A DNA stretch of 64,000 bases from Sipunculus nudus (taxonomy: Eukaryota > Annelida > Sipuncula > Golfingiida > Sipunculidae), in assembly GCA_026874595.1 (NCBI GenBank), contig CM049311.1, forward strand, positions 65,827,953 to 65,891,952, in the 5' to 3' direction. Of the stretch, positions 11,618 to 22,448 are shown piece after piece. The first letter of the stretch is position 1; each line of letters starts with the position of its first letter. Made by a program: the position numbers and the translations under genes. The notes under the pieces were generated by a model. The model searched no databases. It was not told where the DNA came from and saw only the letters and a list, made by a program, of their open reading frames with translations.

Positions 11618-14600
11618 ACAAAAATACCAAACTCTTTAATTTACTAACATCTGGTAACAGGGTTACGAGTGTCCATAAGATGAAAAAAAAATATCATTTT
11701 GTCACGCCAACAGCTGACATAAGAAAAGTCACATCTATTAATCTGTCCGACAACAAATTAAATGAAAGCATCTTATTTTGTTTATAACATGACTTGCTTA
11801 AAGATGTTCAAATGAACAGTTGTTAATCTGTCCCGTAAAGCTGTACATGTTTATAATATACAAACATTGATCCGATGTTTTGGATGTTCGGGTATTATTG
11901 AAATTCTTGTATTTCTTGTAAAGCTCCTGGATAATAGGGTACATCAATCATTTTACATTTTAATGTGTTTCCGTGACATAGGACTGACATGCCACAGATA
12001 TTTGTATTAAATATTCTCTCAATGAAATTTTCTCATTCTGTTTATGCATTTTACAAACCTTACTGTCTCCTGAATCATTCATTCATTCTCTCACGCACGC
12101 ACACACATACAAGCACACTCATTTTACAAGTGTTATGTTAGCAGAGCCCCGACAGATGACACTGGCAAATGTATTCGGCGTGATATATGGTGGTATGTGA
12201 CTGGTTGATCCAAGAACGGAAGTTACAGCCTGACCTCATTGGGAAGTGCAAGTTTGACGTCTGGAACTGATATTAGAATTGACATCACATATTGCTTTTA
12301 TTTTTTTTTCAGCAAAAATATGTTTAGTGCTGACAGTAAAAGAGAAAATCCTTTTTTATTGAGATCTAGAATATCTTGTCATTGGGTTTCCGTGTGCCTG
12401 ACGTCGCTGCAGAGAAAGGAATGGAGACCCTAGTACTGGCAGCTCTTTAACAAATCACACAGTCATGTGTCTTCCTGTCAGGTCTTGGGGCCCTCTTGAT
12501 GCAACCTCTATAGAATGAAGTTTTAATAGGTTGAGCATTATTAAATGCCAAAAACTATAAAAAATGCATTATATGATAAGTATTAGATGTGGTACTTGTT
12601 CTATCGGCCTTCATCAGGAACTTGTTTGTATTAATCCCACAAGCAGCTGTTACACATCGAATGTTTGTGGTGTACGAATTTGATGCCATCTGGCGGATAA
12701 TTCCCAAGCTATTAATTAAGCAAGCAACACGAGAGAAGCGACCATTAAGTCTGTGACAATATCGGACAATATCGTAATATTTCAGCGCTACTGACAAGTA
12801 GCTTCAGACATAGATATGGTATAAAGTGTAGTACAACAATTGCTTCAAGTATAAAATTGTAAAGATAATGCAATGAAACGTAATGTAAGGTGATGTCAGG
12901 AAGATAACACATTTATATATTGCAGTATTAATTACATATGTAAGATAATTACTACGGTTTCCAGTATTATGTAACATTAACATAATAATATTTTTTTGTC
13001 ATTTCCAGTGGTTTTTGGAAAAAAAGCAGAAAGTAGCAAAACAGTAAGAATAACAAAGCATGTAACAAAACAATAACAAAACCAATTTGTCAAGGACAAG
13101 TACATATATTGTTTTATACAGTTATTTTTTAACCAAACAAGAGATAGTAATATATGACTTTGATATCCATCGAACCGTGAAGCATTAGTATGAATTAACC
13201 CAAGTGATTAATAACCAGAAATGCACTCAGCAGTTCGCTTACTTCCGCCAAGCCAAACCAGTCCTGCTGATTCCGTAACTTTATTTGAATTACCACCAAC
13301 ATCCGTTATTTATGGGTTTAATGGTATCCATTACTGTTGGGGATGTGCGTCGGCCCCTGCCAATGTTGGCATTCGGCCACTTGTTCATGCCATATGTAAT
13401 CGAGGGAAACAAATTATCTTGGAATCAATTGTAACTTATAACAATTAAATATTTATAATTTAAAATAATCATCTTGAACTACGAATGGATATATTGAATA
13501 AATAACATTTACGAAACGATGGGTTGAAACAGACTAAAATTCAAACTTTTAGGGATAAATTGTAATTACACACCTTCATTTAAATTCCAAAATTATGAAA
13601 TTCGTGCTCATTCCTTTCTTTCAGTCAAGCTTCCCGGACGTACGACAAACTTTACTCCTGCGCCCTCTGTTGGCGTGAAACGCTGTTACGGGTGTCACAG
13701 TCCCTCCTTTCGGTTAAGAAACCTTTTCTGAATGATTTATGATGATATCAGGAATATCCGCAGAAACGAGCAAGGTGCCCAATGTGTTCAATTCCATCGT
13801 TAAACAGATTCCTATTCAAAAGTTATATTCTTAGTCCCCCAAAAAAGTACCCGAACTTATTCAAGATGTCAAACTTATGGTTAATTATGCAAAATTACCC
13901 TGGTAGCTATAATAACCAAATGCAAAAGTGCGGTTAAACATAATGACACGAAATGATAGTGCACTGATAACGCTATCCAAATTACATTGAAAAGAAATAA
14001 TGTAATACATTTTAATGCATAAAACACCTGTCATTAACAAATACAGAGTTAAATCTATCCGTCAGTTTTGGAACTGGGTCGGGTTCCTTTTGCAAATAAA
14101 AAAATGGACAGGATAACTTGTAGAGTTTGACAGGGGCCTATTCTAAGACTATTCTTTCTCTTGCTACGTGCAGGTTCCTGTATGGTAATCAGGGCGAGAT
14201 ACTTACAACATTCCCAGGTGGCAGATTGTAAATTTCAGTGTGACACATGGATGAAGTGTACCAAATACGAAATCTGACCTTTTGACACGCATTTCATGAT
14301 AAACAAGAGACCAAAATACTTCACTCAAACAAAGTAGGTCATAATCAATATTTCAAGGAGGAATCCTGAATCATTAAGGTAATCATCTGCCCGACACATG
14401 ATATGAAAACAGGGTAATTTAAATAGTGAGTCAATATATTAAAGTGGCCTCCCTGTGTTTTAAAGCTGCATGTGCATTGGTCGAGCCAATGAAGAAAAGT
14501 TTTAAATCATACAATATGACTCCTTCAACAAACTGTTTAGATATAAAATTTAGAAAAGTATGGTTTCATTTCCCCGCACCTGCACCCCAAGAGAAACATA

Positions 14601-14805
14601 AAAACTCAGAATTATCATTATCTGGATTTTATATACCATTAACGTATTATTACTATAGGTCTATGTATCGTATGTGATTTACCTATTGCAATATATTGTG
14701 ATATTAGGGTGCGTATTGCGATATTTTCATAGTGTCATTTTACATGCGTTTTCTGGCATACATATACATTTAATATATTATCAATATATTATCATATTAA
14801 ATATA

Positions 14806-14882
14806 ACTAGAATACGGGTAGTCGACAAGCGATTACATGTATCCGCCATAATCAGAGTCGAACGGGCGAAGTGAGGCATGGA
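14806..14882. repeat. Dispersed repeat, partner at 40244-40302
   Basis: AACTAGAATACGGGTAGTCGACAAGCG and the following GTATCCGCC...GGCATGGAT pattern recur in diverged form at 40244-40302. In both places sequence containing GCGCCACC follows within a few hundred bases, so the two copies may be parts of one element. Confidence 0.5.
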
Positions 14883-14914
14883 TTAAGGGGCAAGGGGAAA
14901 TAAGAGTGAGGTGG

Positions 14915-15500
14915 TTGCATATTAGCATGCATGTCTGCAGCTGAAATGTGTATGTAGGTGGCGCCACCTGCCACAAAATCCAGAAAGTTAACCAAGATGT
15001 ATAAACACGCAAAACTTTAGGCAGATAAGTGAAACCACTGCCGAGATATGAGTGATTTTATCCCACGGCAGACAAACAGACGGACGCTGTGCAAAAATGG
15101 TTGCAGGTGGCGCCACCAGTTTGCGTATGGTAAAGAGCTATGCGAGATCTATACACATGCAAATTTTCAGGAAGATACGTCAAATCAGTCCGGAGATATA
15201 AGCATGGATGTCTGCAGCGTGAACGTGAATGTAGGTGGCGCCTCCTGCCACAGAATCAAGAAAGCTATCCAGGATGTATACGCATGCCAAATTTCAGGTG
15301 AATATGTCAAACCACTGCGGAGATATGAGTGATTTTAACCCAAGACAGACGAACAGATGGACACTGTGCAAATATGGTTGTAGGTGGCGCCACCATTTTT
15401 GTGTATGTTATAAAACTATCCAAGGGCTACATTTGTACAAACAATTTTTCCTGATCGGTCAAGTGGTTCCCAAGATATATGGGTTTATGTGTGAAACAGA
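14915..15500. repeat. Tandem array with GGTGGCGCCACC palindromes
   Basis: Four units carry the 12-bp palindrome GGTGGCGCCACC or a one-base variant at 14957, 15106, 15234 and 15383. The spacings are 149, 128 and 149 bp, an alternating or higher-order period. Each unit also has a 'gacagac.aacagac.gac' stretch and a '.aaccactgc.gagatatgag' block. This fits a transposon-associated tandem repeat; it does not code for protein. Confidence 0.7.
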
Positions 15501-16749
15501 CGCACAAATGGACGCTGGGCAGAGAGGAAAGGTCAGAGTTCAACGCAAATTGGTAAGGCACCAGTTCACATGTGACCCGATAATTGGTTTATGTTTCGGT
15601 AAAATCCGTCCACTAGTCTCAGAGGAGTTCTCCGGAAACGAACGCGGCGGCGGCGGCGGAACCCGGATAAAAACATAGTATCCGCAAAACTTTGTTTTAT
15701 ATCCAGTTTTGGCGGATACAATTATAACACAAAAATATGTTGATCCGTTTATTTATCAAAGTAAATATGACAATTGTACTAAGTAGGTTACTTAGTAAAC
15801 TATTTACGAATTGTTTTCCGAGCTCAAAGAAACCTATTAAAATCACAGTACCGAAATAAAAATAGTTTACGGAGTTTTTTTAGGCGTTGTATTTGCAAAT
15901 AGCTTGGCAAAAAGCGAATTATAGACTTTATGTCTTCATTTTTTTAAATAACGCGCCTAGTGGTTTAACAGGATATAAGGACCAAATATCGATTAATATT
16001 AAATTTTCTACGGTTAAATAGCCCTTTTCTATTTTCAATAAATTATATTGTAATACCAGTTGAAAAAAAATTAAAATATTTGACTTTGCTTTAATTTTAA
16101 TGACAGAGTAGCATCAAATTAAGACCAACATAAGTTTTTAAAATTTCTAAAACTATGTACATTACATATAAACTGCAAGTGCAGTTACATATAAAAGTTA
16201 CATATAATCCTCCAAGTGCCGAGAAACTGTACCACAGCTAATAACCTTTTTAAATTTTAATGACAATAATATCCCTGAAAAGTAACGACATTAAATGATG
16301 ATGAATAATAAATCCTTACGGAGAGAAAGCGATTGGTCTAGCAGTGGCCTGTCACACCTGAGAAATAGCGTTATAGGATATGCTTTGTCACGTTCTCCAG
16401 AGTGTCTTCACATTACCGTAAATACGCCAAAGGGACAGCTTCTCTCGATCTAGCTATACCTGTGTCGCGGGTTCAACAAAGGATCTGAAGGACGGCAGAT
16501 CAAACAAAGTGTGGCGGTGTGGCGCTGGAGACGTTCGATCAGGCTGGCATGTAAAAGGAGCATTGTAAATCCTATACCTCTCAGGACAATAACCAAAAAT
16601 GATCGATGAGAACTACAGGACGCCATACTTTGACAGCTGATGTTTGGAGCGTGGTTTCCACGGAAATTCCCTCCCTGGAGGTCTTCATTGTTCCATTTCC
16701 TGTTGAAACACACTAGGGCTTACAGTTTTGACGGAAATGATTTTGAGAA

Positions 16750-16846
16750 GCCAAAGTGACTTAATGGTATCGCTCAGGCTAAGCGAGAAGAGACCGTCAA
16801 GAACTTAACTGTCACGGGACTGTCACGAGACCGCACAGACTATCAG
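16750..16846 (+). other. Candidate 5' non-coding exon of gene B
   Basis: A consensus splice donor (CAG|GTAAGT) at 16846/16847 fits a strong acceptor (CATGTCGTTTCAG) at 19377, 45 bases before the gene B start codon. The left edge of the exon is a guess. An out-of-frame ATG lies inside it. There is no transcript evidence. Confidence 0.25.
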
Positions 16847-17312
16847 GTAAGTCCGTCTCTGTAACCCCATTATTCAGACAATATTTAGTGCTAATTATCA
16901 GTAAAACGGATGCTTTTATTAATATATATATAAATATATTTATATTTTAAATATATAACTAGGGAGCAATGGAACGAGTAAAAGGAAGAGACGCTTGATG
17001 TATTGTAATGCATAAATATAGTTTGGATGTAACGAAATTAAAAATATGTAAACGAAGAATACGACGGAATGGCTTAACTAAGATTTTGCTGCCAAGGGCG
17101 TATATTACTATAAGGCTAAAAGACGTTTGGCTACACATCAAATGGCTGACCATAAGTCAGGTGCATACATGTTTATCTTTCCAAGAAGTTGGCCTTTGCT
17201 GGTCTGATTCATCAACACTTTTCACTTAGACTAGGCAACAGCTGACTTAGTGACTTTGTGACTCGATTTGTGGAGAAATAGATATTCAGTGCTATACTGT
17301 CTGCAGTATACA

Positions 17313-17326
17313 TATATGTATATATA

Positions 17327-17366
<40 letters not shown>
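17313..17366. repeat. (TA)n microsatellite
   Basis: Almost pure TA dinucleotides with a few interruptions at the left end. Confidence 0.85.
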
Positions 17367-17369
<3 letters not shown>

Positions 17370-19377
17370 CTTATAAATTTCATTCTGTAGTTTTCAATAT
17401 ACCTCAAGTTAGCCCATCCATTAATAGTATAATTAAAATAAATCAAGGCTGACTCCCCCCCCCCCCCCCTACAGCCCTCTCTCCTTGTGGGGCGTGCGTA
17501 TCTTACCTACACATGGTTAACTGGTAACATACGACATAAAATGTATTAAAACTTCTACGTGATAAACGTATAACATAATTAGGCAAACCTTCTCATATAA
17601 ATGCAACGGGGTGTGACAAACTAAAGTTAAAAGCTCTGTTTCTCGTGATATATATTTCACGTACAACATTCTCCAGTAAATCAGTAGGCAATTTCCAATT
17701 TTGTTTATTTTTGTATACAATAAAAAAGATTTTAATTGTACGGTCTCCCCCCCCCCCCCTTCCAGGGTGGGCGCTCTGCAGGCTGAATGGGAAAGCTGTG
17801 CCCCACCGTCTTGTATCACTCCCATACAAGTGCGTCTATGGGGGTTCCTGTTATGACCCAGAAATGGGGATGACTACAAAGCCAGTACCCGCAGGTGCGA
17901 ACACCGAACCTGGGTGACACCAGAATACAACAAAATAAAAAATGACAGGAAGCGAGTGCTACCGCCCTGTCAAGTAGTCCCAAACCGAAAAGGGAGAGTA
18001 ATATGAGTGTATTTCTTTAGCCCATCCTATCCTTTCCCTCCTTTGGACGTCTTGACACGAAAGCAAAGACTAGGCCTATATATGACTGACTCTATCTTTT
18101 ATGTATGTGAGACTTTTAACGGTACCTCTTAAAACGGTGAGAAGACAGGGTTCTATTGATCCTGCTGTTTGCCTGGAATTATGACAGGCATGCACCAGTG
18201 GGCGTGCCTGTGCCGTATAATTTACCTCTATAAGGAAGAGTCGATAAATGGGCCGCAAAAGCCATTATTGACCTTTACCTGTGCCGTTGAATACGGTCAG
18301 CGCGTGTCTTTATCAATGGAAACGGCCCGACGCCAAAGCGTGTGAAATTCTGCAGTCTGCCTGACCATAATGCTATGGAACTGAGTATTAAGCGAAACCT
18401 TTATCTGTAGACACCATTCTTGAAAGACCTCTATTTATTTGTGTCCCTTTTGAAGAAAACTGCTTAGAATTGCATTAATATAAAAAAAAACTAACCGTTT
18501 GCCAATTCAGTTTCCACTTTGTCTTTAAGGAAAAACAGGGGCCTATCAGTGCAAGTATAAGTATTCAGTTAGCATGTCTCCAGTGACGTTTTGTTGACTT
18601 CAGATCTTATACAAATTGTGTTTGTCGGATTGTTAGCATGACCATCGTACTGTTTTAAAACATACTTCAAGTCTTATTGGAGTCTCTATAAGATGCATGG
18701 GTAGCGAAAGCTCTATTTGTTATAGCAGTTAAAGAACGTTAAGAGATTTTTACAACATTAACTTGGTGTGATAAAATATCTACAAAAAAATTCATTCCCG
18801 TGTTCCATTTTCCTGTGCCTGGATTAAAAACTTTGGAATCGACCCTGATGTTGCCTTGTTTTTTTTAGGTAAACAGTATGCTGAAGGGCTTTCCCTTCAC
18901 AAAAAAAAGTCAATACCATGCGGGGTCTTGTTAGAATATATGTATCCTCAAGTGACATATAGACCCTCAGGAAATCAATTGATGTTTTATTTTGGACCCC
19001 GTGTGTATTCTAGGGAATGGCTATCACTTGGAACAAACAGATGGAACATCTTATACAAGCTCATCCATAAAAAAAACCAAAACAATCTGAAATTTTGACA
19101 TATTTTTTATACAGAAGGAAGTATGTATTGACTTTCTTCTTAATACATTAATACATTACTGTTGAGTAAAAATGTGTGACATCGATTGTTAGGTGATGAT
19201 AACCCAAAGTAGTACAGCTTTTTACCCGAAAGAATTCCAAACTACGAGAAAGAGACACGGAATATGAAGCATCTATATTGTCTGTCAAGGGTCTGTAACC
19301 CATGTATATTGTACACACACACACATTTATACTTTTTATATATCTGATATATAACTCATTGTATCCATGTCGTTTCA
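17367..19377. other. No gene seen; probable intron or upstream region of gene B
   Basis: It contains two C-run repeats (near 17455-17470 and 17746-17760) and otherwise unremarkable AT-rich sequence. Open frames overlapping the C runs are low-complexity artefacts. Confidence 0.5.
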
Positions 19378-19401
19378 GTTACTAAACCAAACATAAGAAC
19401 G

Positions 19402-19413
19402 ATGGGAGTCTAA
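19402..19413 (+). promoter_or_regulatory. Short upstream ORF before gene B
   Basis: ATG GGA GTC TAA lies 9 bases before the gene B start codon, in the leader that follows the predicted acceptor. A three-residue uORF so close to the main start could reduce initiation at 19423. This is inference only. Confidence 0.3.
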
Positions 19414-19422
19414 TTAGACAAA

Positions 19423-20634
19423 ATGCAGGTCATCAATTTTTCCCTTCAGGAAGAACACAAGATGGTGCGGTCTTTGACGATAAACGAAATTCGAAATATC
19501 ACCCCCGTTAAGCCAGCTCCAAGTCTTGTTGTGAAAAAGGTCAAGGGTAAAGAACAAAATTCAAAATATCATCTTGATATGGAGGACCGGAAGTTACCGC
19601 CGCCTAGCGCATTCATGACAGAGAATGAGAAGGAAGCATACAGAAGAAATAAAACTGAACAATCTTGTTTAAGTAAGGTCTGTGACCACGTACAGCTTCA
19701 ACGAGAAGTGTGTCGAAAAGGGATCGCGAGAGAAGCCCTGATGATGCGTAGGAGAAGTGCCTTTTATAGAGCGAAATCTGCTGTGCTCATGTCAAAACGT
19801 CAGCAAGCCACAGGAACTGGTAGCGGCAGAGAAGAGCTTGAAATTCAAGGTGAACAACCTAATGCGCCTAAAATAGTCGTTTACGATGATTGCAATTATG
19901 TCACAGGAGCTGATATAAAGTCTGGAGCTACCAATTATAATAATCACCCGGCAATGCGACCTCACACCTCAATGGGATTATTGTCTTCTTCCACTAATAC
20001 AGAAGTTCAACGGGATGTGGTTCAAAGAACATCAGTTAAGCAACTTCCATTGAATTCACAACAATGTTCAAAACTGAAGTCAAAAAGTGTCAGTGGACGA
20101 TGCTGGTCTGCACAACCAAGAATACGTACACAGGCTTCACTTGAAAAGTCGGATGAATATGAACGATCGGTGGGAGCGATGAAAGTGGGGAATCCAGGAA
20201 GCAGACATATTAACACTGAACTCTCACCTACAGCACCCACAGTAAATAGCGAGCCAGTGTGTGGGACCAGACAAATTACAGGATCAGCAGCTGATCCGAC
20301 TGCAAGAAAGGTATCAGGCGTCGAGAATAACTGGGACGTTTTTGGTTTATCAGCAATGACCTTTGACCTTCTAACACTTAGTAAACCTGAGCCGAGCGGC
20401 CGGAGAAGGTCTCAGGTCCTCAACACATCGCGTGCCGCTCAGGATCTCAGGAAGGAACTCCGCGAACTGGAGAAACTGCGAAACAACTACAAGCCAAAGA
20501 CGTTTGATTTTGAAGGAGCGCTCGCTGACGAAAAAGAACAGCAGAAGGCAACACAGCAAAGAGTGCACGACTTCTGTCAGCGTCTGAAGGACCTCACTAA
20601 GCCGCAGTATCATTTCTTCAGCTTCCAAGTATAA
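19423..20634 (+). CDS. Gene B: unrecognised 403-aa protein, single coding exon
   Basis: An uninterrupted 404-codon frame from ATG 19423 to TAA 20632, with an AATAAA signal 187 bases after the stop. No signal peptide or membrane segment is visible. The N-terminal third is basic and contains a Cys/Arg-rich stretch (about 76-121) with CDHVQLQREVCRKG and a RRRSAFYRAKSA segment. The middle (about 130-330) is Ser/Thr/Gly-rich and probably disordered. The C-terminal 65 residues contain a charged heptad-like helix (RKELRELEKLRNN) and a second helix, ending in an aromatic tail, PQYHFFSFQV. This layout suggests an intracellular scaffold or regulatory protein with terminal helical modules, but I do not recognise the family and assign no function. 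A second in-frame Met at 19462 is an alternative start. Confidence 0.75.
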   Translation: MQVINFSLQEEHKMVRSLTINEIRNITPVKPAPSLVVKKVKGKEQNSKYHLDMEDRKLPPPSAFMTENEKEAYRRNKTEQSCLSKVCDHVQLQREVCRKGIAREALMMRRRSAFYRAKSAVLMSKRQQATGTGSGREELEIQGEQPNAPKIVVYDDCNYVTGADIKSGATNYNNHPAMRPHTSMGLLSSSTNTEVQRDVVQRTSVKQLPLNSQQCSKLKSKSVSGRCWSAQPRIRTQASLEKSDEYERSVGAMKVGNPGSRHINTELSPTAPTVNSEPVCGTRQITGSAADPTARKVSGVENNWDVFGLSAMTFDLLTLSKPEPSGRRRSQVLNTSRAAQDLRKELRELEKLRNNYKPKTFDFEGALADEKEQQKATQQRVHDFCQRLKDLTKPQYHFFSFQV

Positions 20635-20820
20635 TCAATACAGTAGTGTTTTATGGCATTGTGTAAAACGTATTAATAGATTTTTTTTTATGTTTGTTGA
20701 TAATATATCGCCCTGGAATAGAATAATCGTGGAATATAGTCAGAGGGACGTTTACAGTTTATTTACTATAGTACCTGAGTGAATAATATATACTTTACAT
20801 TGATGTATATTTTACTTTTT

Positions 20821-20826
20821 AATAAA
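20821..20826 (+). terminator. Polyadenylation signal of gene B
   Basis: AATAAA 187 bases downstream of the gene B stop codon, in AT-rich 3' UTR sequence. Confidence 0.5.
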
Positions 20827-22395
20827 TACTGTAGAACATATTATCTTCCCGAAGCTCTTCCCGAATTTCGCATATTGACACGGAACTAACTGTTTCGATC
20901 ATATTATTTTCGATTTCTTTTCATAAAATTTTGTTATTTTAATGAAAATTTATTGCACCAACAAGAGTCAACACTGAAAATAGATGAACTGTCAAGCTAG
21001 TTAACACAATTAAAGTCTCTCTACGTGGCCGCCTCCTTATAATTAGTGTGCAAACTGTGCTTTCTTTCAGGTTAACTACTAATTAAGAGCGTGAAACTAA
21101 TCATTGGCATGTCATAACTGTCATGGGTCAATAGGGTCACCTTCATGTTCAAAGGGCTTTACATTGGTTAGTTCAGATCACTTTAAGCCTTCTTGAGCCA
21201 TACGAACACTTTTTCTGTCGTACCTCAATCAGACCGCCTCAATATCGGTCCATTAACAGGGCATAAATCGCAACCGTCAGACCTAGAAACCTCTAACTTG
21301 ACATCCCGGGAGGTCGATCCTGACATTAGGTGATGGTGTCCTATATTCTGCGAGTTACAGAATAAAAATATGAGTATGAGCAGCCAAGCTGTCAGACAGG
21401 GCAACTATCTTAAAATCTGAGCATCGTGAAATTCTAATGGGACAAATTGTCAGACCTTAATCTAAAGCTGAATGTTGATTATTTATTGGAAGACTGCATT
21501 GTGTTCAATCAGTGAAGCACACAGACTATAGGAAAAAGGCATTGAAGTGATTTCCTTGTTAAAGTTAATGACAGTTTCAGTATGAGTGTCTCAAACTATT
21601 GTTACACTAGGCATGAATCATATATATATTTTTCTACATGCCATATTGAAGACTTAATAATTCATAATATTTTGATATGGGGATAGTATCAGTATTTTCC
21701 TACTAGTTGCTTGAAGGTAAGATGTCATTTATCACATAATTGACTTAGGTTTCACTCGACTTTGTCACGTGACCCATCTCTCGACAAGCCTTTGAAATGT
21801 CTGTTTTTGGTCTTGAAATGTCAGGAATGATGCCAATTGCGTTTAGTAGGGGGTCTTGTTCCATGTTTGCCCGTGAATCTTGAGAAATTTAACAGCTTTA
21901 GCACCGCCATCTATCAGAAATCATGCGTATCACGTATCAAGCATTGTTATTTGCTCAATGGAAAACCTGGATGTCGCAAGAAGGAATTAAGGGTACACCG
22001 TTACTTTGATCTAATATCGCAAGAGATTTTGCTCGGAACGTTTTTTAAATGTTCACATATGTACTGTGTAAACGACAAGGTAAAAAGAGTCATGGTAAAG
22101 GCTTGCATGACTTACGTTAATCATTTAATATATGTAAGTACCATCCTTTTTAGATAACTGATTGAACGCTCAGTATCAATCGGTGCAATAGATGTCGCTG
22201 TTGTAGTGGTAAAAAGACTATTAAATGGGCTAATTAGTGTTTCACCACGCATAATATAACTGGGTACATTTACTAACTTGCAATCGCGATCAGTATTTGG
22301 CCTCCGATATGTTAAATATCAATGAAATTGACTTGTTTTTGAAAGTTAACCAGTGGCGTCAATTTTTCTTCCTGGGTGGGGGGGGGGGGTGACTT

Positions 22396-22448
<53 letters not shown>

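Larger units (their letters stand above)
11618..16400. other. 3' flank of gene A and intergenic DNA
   Basis: No gene is supported. A possible ATTAAA polyadenylation signal for gene A lies at 11757-11762. A dispersed repeat (14806-14882) and a tandem array with GGTGGCGCCACC cores (14915-15500) are described separately. The two open frames of 94 and 147 codons near 15.0-15.7 kb are by-products of the array. Confidence 0.55.

Noticed and set aside
15048-15678. Two overlapping plus-strand frames of 94 and 147 codons
   Set aside because: Both lie in the GGTGGCGCC tandem array, and similar peptides repeat with the array period, so they are repeat artefacts.
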